Shown one piece after another: positions 1 through 4,802 of a DNA stretch of 7,979 nt; within the stretch, counting starts at the first letter, position 1; each line of letters begins with the position of its first letter. The notes below the pieces were generated by a model. The model was not told the origin of the DNA. It saw only the letters and a program-made list of their open reading frames with translations, and did not search any database. The stretch spans positions 1-7,979 of the forward strand of contig CALCWU010000073.1 in assembly GCA_937905855.1 (NCBI GenBank), written 5' to 3'. The DNA comes from an uncultured Mollicutes bacterium. GTDB lineage: Bacteria > Bacillota_I > Bacilli_A > Acholeplasmatales > Anaeroplasmataceae. The position numbers were made by a program, and so were the translations under genes.

Positions 1-73
1 TTAATAATTAGTTGTATATAAATGAACTTGGTCTTGTTGTTTTTACTTGCATTTAAATTAGTGTTTCTTAAAA

Positions 74-108
74 TTCAAGTGCAAAAAATATTGAAAATTG
101 CACTTGAA
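74..108. promoter_or_regulatory. Candidate operator: perfect 11-bp inverted repeat over the fic promoter
   Basis: TTCAAGTGCAA at 74-84 is the exact reverse complement of TTGCACTTGAA at 98-108, with a 13-base spacer. Half-site centres are 24 bp apart, a little over two helical turns. The repeat brackets the -35 box (91-96) and part of the promoter spacer, so a bound dimer should block RNA polymerase. An extra GTGCAA half-motif lies at 130-135, overlapping the ribosome binding site. The AT-rich loop and the absence of a following T-run argue against a terminator. The binding protein is unknown. The C-terminal winged-helix-like part of the downstream Fic protein is an obvious candidate, by inference only. 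Confidence 0.6.
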
Positions 109-119
109 ATCATTATAAT
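91..119 (+). promoter_or_regulatory. Promoter of the Fic gene
   Basis: TTGAAA (91-96) and TATAAT (114-119) are separated by 17 bases, a near-consensus sigma-A promoter. Transcription should begin near 126, leaving a leader of only about 14 bases before the start codon at 140. The -35 box lies within the spacer of the inverted repeat at 74-108. Confidence 0.7.
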
Positions 120-139
120 TAGCTTAGAGGTGCAATTTT

Positions 140-1219
140 ATGAGTGTCAAATCGAATTATTTTAAAATGGAAAAAGAAGAATTTAATGAATATTTGAATG
201 AATTAAAAAAAGAGAATAATAGTATTCATTTGTTAAATAACAATTTTTTTTATAGCAATTGTTATAATAGTAACAATATGATTTTAGTATTGAATAGTAA
301 AATCACAGAATTTAATTTTCTAATTGAATCATTTTCTCAATTTGTTAAGCACCAAATTGTTCAATCATTTTTGATTGAAGAAATTGAAGCAACAAATAAA
401 ATTGAAAATATATACTCTACAAGACATGACATATTCAAAATAATTAATGATGTATCGTCTTCAAAAGATAAAAAAATTATTTCTATTGCCAATGCCTACA
501 AGCATTTATTAGAAAATGGGGGATATCAAATCTTTTCAAATTCTGATGTTAGAAATTTGTATGATGAAGTATTAAAAGGCTCAATAGAAAAAGACGATTT
601 ACCTGATGGATTGTATTATCGAATTAATTCTGTTTATATCACTAATGGCTTGAATTTGATTCATACTGGCGTTATAGGAGAGGAAAATATTAATAAAATG
701 ATGGAAGAATTTATACGATTATATAATTCGGATAATGAAGTATTAACAAAAATGATTCTTTGTCATTTTATGTTTGAATATATTCATCCATTTTCTGATG
801 GTAATGGTAGATTAGGACGATTTTTAATGTCAAATGGTTTATTATTAGAAAATAAAAAGTACTTTTCACTTATTATATCTTTAGCTTTAGAGCATGAAAA
901 AGAAAAATATTATAAAGCTTTTAAAGAAACTAATGATAAATATGAATTTGGATATTTAAATACATACGTTGAAACTATTTGTTCAATACTAATTAATCAA
1001 GTAGATATATTAATTAAAAAACTAAATTTTGATAAAGAAAAATTACGTAATTATAAAACAAATATTGAAATGACGAAATCGGAGAAAAAAATATATTCTT
1101 TATTATGTGAAGCTTCTATTTTTTCGAATTATGGTGTTTCAAGTACAGAAATATTAAAGGAAACAAACATATCAAAGAGAACTTTAATTTATTCTTTAAA
1201 TAAGTTTAGAGAATATTAA
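140..1219 (+). CDS. Fic-family protein, class II-like, probable AMP transferase
   Basis: The 359-residue protein carries the Fic core motif H216-P-F-S-D-G-N-G-R-L-G-R227, with all expected catalytic residues: H216 as base, D220 for metal, and N222, R224 and R227 for phosphates. Fic proteins usually transfer AMP from ATP to a hydroxyl side chain of a target protein. T85-N-K-I-E-N90 fits the class II inhibitory motif (S/T)xxxE(G/N) on the N-terminal side, so E89 is expected to restrain activity within the same polypeptide; no separate antitoxin gene is seen. Residues 157-176 resemble the substrate flap. Residues 310-359 (TKSEKKIYSLL to ISKRTLIYSLNKF) look like a winged helix-turn-helix that stops right after the recognition helix, possibly through a frameshift near 1205. 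GAGGTG at 127-132, seven bases upstream, supports this start. The gene is very AT-rich. The target is unknown. Confidence 0.9.
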   Translation: MSVKSNYFKMEKEEFNEYLNELKKENNSIHLLNNNFFYSNCYNSNNMILVLNSKITEFNFLIESFSQFVKHQIVQSFLIEEIEATNKIENIYSTRHDIFKIINDVSSSKDKKIISIANAYKHLLENGGYQIFSNSDVRNLYDEVLKGSIEKDDLPDGLYYRINSVYITNGLNLIHTGVIGEENINKMMEEFIRLYNSDNEVLTKMILCHFMFEYIHPFSDGNGRLGRFLMSNGLLLENKKYFSLIISLALEHEKEKYYKAFKETNDKYEFGYLNTYVETICSILINQVDILIKKLNFDKEKLRNYKTNIEMTKSEKKIYSLLCEASIFSNYGVSSTEILKETNISKRTLIYSLNKFREY

Positions 1220-1333
1220 AAATTGTAAATGTTTTATATTTGGAAGAGTATTAATAGAAAATAATGAATTGCTTTAAAGAAAATTGATTTTTTTATTTGT
1301 ATTCAAACGTAATTTAGTAGTATAAATCTATAA

Positions 1334-1364
1334 AATAGTATCAAAAATAAAATGATACCCTATT
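1334..1364. promoter_or_regulatory. Candidate operator upstream of the Hip-like pair
   Basis: AATAGTATCA at 1334-1343 is matched in inverted orientation by TGATAC-CC-TATT at 1353-1364. The core GTATCA/TGATAC is perfect, and the outer TATT arm pairs if two C residues are skipped. The right arm runs into the -35 box at 1363-1368. This position fits autorepression by the DNA-binding partner encoded at 2268-3026, as is usual in toxin-antitoxin operons. That link is inference. The AT-rich loop with no T-run makes a terminator unlikely. Confidence 0.45.
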
Positions 1365-1389
1365 GACACAAATATTTTCTAATGATAAT
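1363..1389 (+). promoter_or_regulatory. Promoter of the Hip-like kinase operon
   Basis: A consensus TTGACA lies at 1363-1368. The best -10 is GATAAT at 1384-1389 (15-base spacer, short) or the weaker TAATAT at 1386-1391 (17-base spacer). Either choice puts the transcription start about 15 bases before the start codon at 1412, a very short leader. The rest of the gap after the Fic gene (1220-1333) holds no clear terminator or gene. Confidence 0.55.
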
Positions 1390-1411
1390 ATATTAATGGT
1401 GATGATTTATT

Positions 1412-2287
1412 ATGTATATTGATTTTAGCAATTGTTCAATTAGTAATACTTTTTATGGTGGCTCTGAAAGAAAATTAGGAATAATTTTTAGTGGTGAAAA
1501 ATTTATGCTTAAATTTCAAAAGACCACGCCATTTGGCAAAAGATATAATCATATATCTGAGTTTTTGGCTAGTCATATATTTGAATTATTAGAAATTAAT
1601 GTTCATAAAACATTTTTAGGATTTTACAATGGTGAAGAAGTAGTTGCTTGCAAGGATTTTATTACTGATGGAAGTCAATTTGTTCCGTTTAATGATGTTG
1701 GTGAATCTACATTGGAAGTTAATAAAGAAATGTATCAATATAGTTACGATGATATTATTGAACTATTGGAAAAAAATAAAAAAATAACAAATGTGGATGA
1801 AACTATTGCATTTTTTTTTGAAATGTATATTGTTGATGCATTGCTAGGAAATTTTGATAGGCATGGAGGAAATTGGGGCTTTTTAAAGAAGAATAATCAG
1901 TATAGTTTAGCACCAGTATTTGATAATGGTTCCTCACTATTTCCACAAATGACTAACGAAGATGAGATGAGCTTAATAATGAGTAGTGAAGATGAAATTA
2001 ATAATAGAATTTATAAATTCCCAACATCACAAATTAAATTGCATAATAAAAAATCCTCATATTATGAAGTTATATCATCATTAGAATTTAATGAATGTAA
2101 TAAAGCTTTGATGAAAATTTACAATAAAATTAAGCTTGATAAGATATTTGTATTAATTGATGAAATTAAAATATCTGAAATACATAAAGAATTTTATAAA
2201 ACAATGATTTTAAAAAGATATGATAAAATTATAAAATATTCATATCAAAAATTAATGGAGAAATATGATGAAAAGTATTGTAAGTAG
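1412..2287 (+). CDS. HipA/CtkA-like serine/threonine kinase, putative toxin
   Basis: The 291-residue protein has the fingerprint of the HipA-like kinase fold. Y15-G-G-S-E-R-K21 fits the glycine-rich loop. M32-L-K-F35 carries the probable ATP-binding lysine K34. N147-F-D-R-H151 with N154 is the catalytic loop (D149 catalytic), and F170-D-N-G-S-S175 holds metal-binding D171. It is much shorter than E. coli HipA (about 440 residues) and begins almost directly at the glycine-rich loop, lacking the N-terminal HipS-like subdomain, as do HipT and CtkA. Characterised relatives phosphorylate targets such as aminoacyl-tRNA synthetases and stop growth; the target here is unknown. GGTGAT at 1398-1403, eight bases upstream, supports the start. 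The 3' end overlaps the next gene by about 20 bases, implying coupled translation with a DNA-binding partner. All catalytic residues look intact. Confidence 0.85.
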   Translation: MYIDFSNCSISNTFYGGSERKLGIIFSGEKFMLKFQKTTPFGKRYNHISEFLASHIFELLEINVHKTFLGFYNGEEVVACKDFITDGSQFVPFNDVGESTLEVNKEMYQYSYDDIIELLEKNKKITNVDETIAFFFEMYIVDALLGNFDRHGGNWGFLKKNNQYSLAPVFDNGSSLFPQMTNEDEMSLIMSSEDEINNRIYKFPTSQIKLHNKKSSYYEVISSLEFNECNKALMKIYNKIKLDKIFVLIDEIKISEIHKEFYKTMILKRYDKIIKYSYQKLMEKYDEKYCK

Positions 2288-3026
2288 TGGTTTAATATGC
2301 ATTAAGGATAAACTAAATATTGAATATGTTGTTTGCAAAATTGACTACTTTTTAAATGATGACGAAACATTTAAATATGTATTTACACCATATTATAATG
2401 TTATTGACTTGTTAGATAGTGATATTTTTCAAGGAATTCCTGGATTAAATTTAGATTTAAAGAAGGAATATTATATAAGGGAAAATATTATACCAACATT
2501 CATCTCTGAAAGAGTTCCTCAAAATAATAGAGAGGATCTTTATGAGCTTTTGCAGGAAGTGAATATGAATTATATGAATCCTGTTGAGTATCTAATAAGA
2601 ACAAAAAAAATGTATTGTGGTGATTCATTTTATGTTGTTCCTTATAAAGAATGTAAAGATATATATTTAAATGAGATTGTTGGCAAATGCAATGTGTTTG
2701 GAATAATTAAAGTAATACTTAGTAATATGGCAGAAGGTAATAAAATATTTATTAATGATAAATGTATTAATGATATTAGAGTATTTATTAGTTTAAAATA
2801 TTTGTATAGTAAGCAATTAAATGAATTAAATAGAAAGCAAAGCTATGGAATTGATGAAAATAGAAATAAATATCTAGGAAGAAAGCCATTAAAAATTAAT
2901 GAATTAGTTTTAAGAGAAGAGTTTGAGAGAGTTGAAAAGGGTGTAATAACTAATGAAGAGGCAATAAAAAAACTACAAATTAGTAAGTCGACCTATTATA
3001 GATTGAAGAAGAAATTATCAAAATAA
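2268..3026 (+). CDS. Putative antitoxin: HipS-like N-terminal part plus resolvase-type helix-turn-helix
   Basis: The protein is 252 residues from ATG 2268; ATG 2265 would add one. GGAG at 2257-2260 is seven bases from 2268 but only four from 2265, so 2268 is preferred. Numbering below counts from 2265. Residues 54-125 (FQGIPGLNL, then PTFISERVPQNNREDLYELL, then IRTKKMYCGD) resemble the N-terminal subdomain of HipA, the part that forms separate HipS in hipBST operons. Residues 205-251 (GRKPLK, EEAIKKLQISKSTYYRLKKKL) match the gamma-delta resolvase C-terminal helix-turn-helix. No catalytic serine domain is present, so this is not a recombinase. The kinase gene lacks exactly the subdomain found here, and the genes overlap, so this is probably the antitoxin and autorepressor. 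The HTH call is firm; the HipS call is from motif reading only. Confidence 0.75.
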   Translation: MKSIVSSGLICIKDKLNIEYVVCKIDYFLNDDETFKYVFTPYYNVIDLLDSDIFQGIPGLNLDLKKEYYIRENIIPTFISERVPQNNREDLYELLQEVNMNYMNPVEYLIRTKKMYCGDSFYVVPYKECKDIYLNEIVGKCNVFGIIKVILSNMAEGNKIFINDKCINDIRVFISLKYLYSKQLNELNRKQSYGIDENRNKYLGRKPLKINELVLREEFERVEKGVITNEEAIKKLQISKSTYYRLKKKLSK

Positions 3027-3059
3027 AATGTAAATCAAGATATGGCTGGTGGTTATAAA

Positions 3060-3965
3060 ATGATAAAGATTGATTTAGTTACTGGTTTTTTAGGGAGTGG
3101 AAAAACTACATTTATAAAGCAATATGCTAAGTATTTACTTAAGCAAGGATTAAAGATATGTATATTAGAAAATGATTATGGAGCAGTTAATGTTGATATG
3201 ATGCTGCTTGGTGATCTTTTATCTGATAAATGTAATTTAGAAATGGTAATAGGTGGAGATAAGGACTGTCGTATTCGTCGTTTTAAAACGAAGCTTATTG
3301 CAATGGGAATGGATAAATATGATAGAGTAATTATTGAGCCATCTGGTGTCTTTGATGTTGATGAGTTTTATGATGCTTTATATGAGGAACCTCTTTGTAA
3401 TTGGTATGAAATAGGAAACGTTTTTTCAATTGTTGATTCAACTCTTAATTTAGAAAATGATGATATTAAATATGTAGTGGCAAGTGAGGTAGCAACATCA
3501 GGTAGAGTTATTATCAGTAAGTTTGGAGCAAATACTAATCTTAATGATATTAAGACTAAGCTTGATAATGCTTTAGGATCTATAGGCTGTAATCGTAAAA
3601 TTGATGATATCATATTTGCTAAGGACTTAAATAAGCTTGATGATAATGATTTTAAGGTGCTTATTCATTCCCTTTATAATGATGCAACATTCGTAAAAAG
3701 AAGAATAGATGATTTTACATCTTTATTTTTTATGAATAAAAATATTGATGAAAACAAAATAAGGAAAATTATTAATATTTTATTTAATGATGATACCTAC
3801 GGTAATGTCATTCGTATTAAGGGCTTTTATTATAGTGAAAATAGCTGGTATGAGGTTAATGCTTGTAAGAATGAAATAACAATTTCTAAAATATCAAGAG
3901 GTCAGAATGTTATAATTGTAATTGGCATTAATTTGAATGAAGAAAAAATAAATTTGTTGTTTTAA
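3060..3965 (+). CDS. CobW/G3E-family P-loop GTPase, divergent, lacking CxCC
   Basis: Numbering is from an alternative ATG at 3042. Walker A is G15-F-L-G-S-G-K-T22. E43-N-D-Y-G-A-V-N50 matches the G3E segment ENDFGxVN, and D94-R-V-I-I-E-P-S-G102 is Walker B with EPSG replacing ETTG. A C-terminal CobW-like domain spans about 225-307. G3E proteins use GTP to deliver metals such as zinc, cobalt or nickel. However, the metal-binding GCxCC is replaced by G71-G-D-K-D-C-R-I-R-R80, with one cysteine, and the NKxD guanine motif is reduced to SKFG (159-162). Metal delivery is therefore doubtful and nucleotide specificity uncertain. ATG 3060 is chosen because GGTGG (3048-3052) lies seven bases before it, while 3042 has no ribosome binding site; 3042 would add six residues. 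The gene starts 33 bases after the antitoxin stop with no terminator between, so co-transcription is likely. Confidence 0.8.
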   Translation: MIKIDLVTGFLGSGKTTFIKQYAKYLLKQGLKICILENDYGAVNVDMMLLGDLLSDKCNLEMVIGGDKDCRIRRFKTKLIAMGMDKYDRVIIEPSGVFDVDEFYDALYEEPLCNWYEIGNVFSIVDSTLNLENDDIKYVVASEVATSGRVIISKFGANTNLNDIKTKLDNALGSIGCNRKIDDIIFAKDLNKLDDNDFKVLIHSLYNDATFVKRRIDDFTSLFFMNKNIDENKIRKIINILFNDDTYGNVIRIKGFYYSENSWYEVNACKNEITISKISRGQNVIIVIGINLNEEKINLLF

Positions 3966-3994
3966 TTGCATTATTTTCAAAAAAATAGTATACT
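3966..3994 (+). promoter_or_regulatory. Promoter of the two-gene membrane protein operon
   Basis: TTGCAT (3966-3971) and TATACT (3989-3994) are 17 bases apart, a good sigma-A match placed immediately after the stop codon of the GTPase gene. Transcription would start near 4001. The membrane pair can therefore be expressed independently of the upstream genes. No terminator separates it from the GTPase gene, so read-through is also possible. Confidence 0.65.
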
Positions 3995-4026
3995 TAAATT
4001 AAAGATTTTATACAAGGAGTTTTAAT

Positions 4027-4416
4027 ATGGGTTGTTTTGTTGTAAGTAGTATAGCAGCAATTGGTGTTGGTGCTATGAAGCATATTGTTAAACATAACGA
4101 AAAAGAAATTGCATCTGATGAGAAAAGATTTGGTCATGAGGTTAAATGGAGTAAGAAGCTATCTTATTTAGAGCTAACATTATGGAGTGGATCATTTATT
4201 TTAGCTGGTGAGCATATGATACATGGTGAGGTTGTGCCATTTCCACCTTTTTTAACCGCAATGGCTAATAAAGATGATACGATTGCTATGCTACATGAGA
4301 TGGGAACTGTTGGTGTAGGAATGCTTGCAATTTTAGTTTTTGCTTGGGCAATTGGTGTATTATTCTATGATTATTTGCTATATAAGAAGCATAAGAAAGA
4401 ATGTGAGGCTAAATAA
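4027..4416 (+). CDS. Small histidine-containing membrane protein of unknown function
   Basis: The protein has 129 residues, with hydrophobic stretches at about 3-17, 45-62 and 93-118, so two or three membrane spans. The segment between spans, G61-E-H-M-I-H-G-E-V-V-P-F-P-P-F75, is the most distinctive part and looks conserved in style (paired histidines, PFPPF). Further histidines at 19, 23, 37, 90 and 122 could contact a metal, but this is speculation. The C-terminus is lysine-rich and probably cytoplasmic. There is no lipobox or clear cleavage site. AAGGAG at 4014-4019 lies seven bases before the ATG. The stop overlaps the next start as TAATG, implying a coupled pair that may form one complex. 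I do not recognise a named family; similar uncharacterised proteins seem to exist in Clostridia, from memory only. Confidence 0.8.
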   Translation: MGCFVVSSIAAIGVGAMKHIVKHNEKEIASDEKRFGHEVKWSKKLSYLELTLWSGSFILAGEHMIHGEVVPFPPFLTAMANKDDTIAMLHEMGTVGVGMLAILVFAWAIGVLFYDYLLYKKHKKECEAK

Positions 4417-4700
4417 TGTATTTTTTGACGGCTTTAATTTGTAGTATTGTCTCAGGCTTATTATTTTTCTTTTATAAGGATAGAAAAAAATTACATTTGG
4501 AAATACTTACTATTATCTTTTCTGCTGCTACTTTGATGTGGTTTGTTGATTGCATTGCTAGTGCTATAGGTGGTGAGGGATTTATTTCATTTGATGACCC
4601 TAGGGATGGCTATATAGCACTTTGGACGATAATAGGTGGACTATTCTTGTGGATGCTTATTAGCTTTATTTTAAATAATGGAAAGAAAAGTGAAGAATAA
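4416..4700 (+). CDS. Small three-span membrane protein of unknown function
   Basis: This 94-residue protein has three predicted membrane spans: about 2-19, 28-50 and 67-87. Charged segments KDRKK (21-25) and NGKKSEE at the C-terminus probably face the cytoplasm, and the acidic segment 54-64 (GEGFISFDDPR) joins spans 2 and 3. W42 and D45 sit inside or at the edge of span 2, which is unusual enough to suggest a functional site. Translation starts within the stop codon of the previous gene (TAATG at 4414-4418) and there is no strong ribosome binding site of its own, so it should be made by re-initiation together with the 129-residue partner. I know of no assigned function. The next transcription unit, pyrG, begins about 46 bases downstream. 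Confidence 0.75.
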   Translation: MYFLTALICSIVSGLLFFFYKDRKKLHLEILTIIFSAATLMWFVDCIASAIGGEGFISFDDPRDGYIALWTIIGGLFLWMLISFILNNGKKSEE

Positions 4701-4710
4701 AAAATTGTTC

Positions 4711-4739
4711 TTGCTTTATTTTGGCTGCTATTATATAAT
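4711..4739 (+). promoter_or_regulatory. pyrG promoter
   Basis: TTGCTT (4711-4716) and a consensus TATAAT (4734-4739) are 17 bases apart. Seven bases downstream of the -10 lies GGGC (4746-4749), so transcripts should begin pppGGGC. This is the arrangement needed for reiterative G addition when CTP for position +4 is scarce. Confidence 0.75.
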
Positions 4740-4745
4740 TTATAA

Positions 4746-4783
4746 GGGCACACCAGTCCTCGAAAGAGGGCTTTTATTTTTTT
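4746..4783 (+). promoter_or_regulatory. pyrG leader attenuator (CTP-sensing by reiterative transcription)
   Basis: The predicted transcript begins GGGCACACC and then folds AGTCCTC (4755-4761), loop GAAA (4762-4765), GAGGGCT (4766-4772). This seven-pair stem, with one T-G pair, is followed by TTTTATTTTTTT (4772-4783), an intrinsic terminator lying wholly inside the pyrG leader. In Bacillus subtilis pyrG, low CTP makes RNA polymerase stutter on the initial GGG. The added G residues pair with the pyrimidine-rich left arm of the terminator and let transcription continue. Here the GGG, the C at +4 and the pyrimidine-rich arm (TCCTC, 4757-4761) are all present. The same hairpin can also end read-through from the upstream membrane-protein operon. 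The mechanism is inferred from this layout. Confidence 0.8.
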
Positions 4784-4802
4784 ATATAGAAAGGTTAGAA
4801 AA

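Noticed and set aside
1220..1333. Intrinsic terminator after the Fic gene
   Set aside because: The T-run near 1290 is not preceded by a stable GC-containing stem; CTTTAAAG near 1272 is too short and AT-only to count.
2880..3020. Site-specific recombinase (resolvase) suggested by the helix-turn-helix
   Set aside because: The preceding 200 residues lack the serine recombinase catalytic domain; only the DNA-binding part is similar, so no mobile element is called.
3042..3059. Upstream ATG as start of the GTPase
   Set aside because: There is no Shine-Dalgarno sequence before 3042, while the ATG at 3060 has GGTGG at the right distance and places the P-loop at the usual depth. It cannot be fully excluded.
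3368..3613. Open frame of 81 codons on the minus strand
   Set aside because: It lies wholly inside the GTPase gene, has no ribosome binding site or recognisable protein features, and looks like a shadow of the coding strand.
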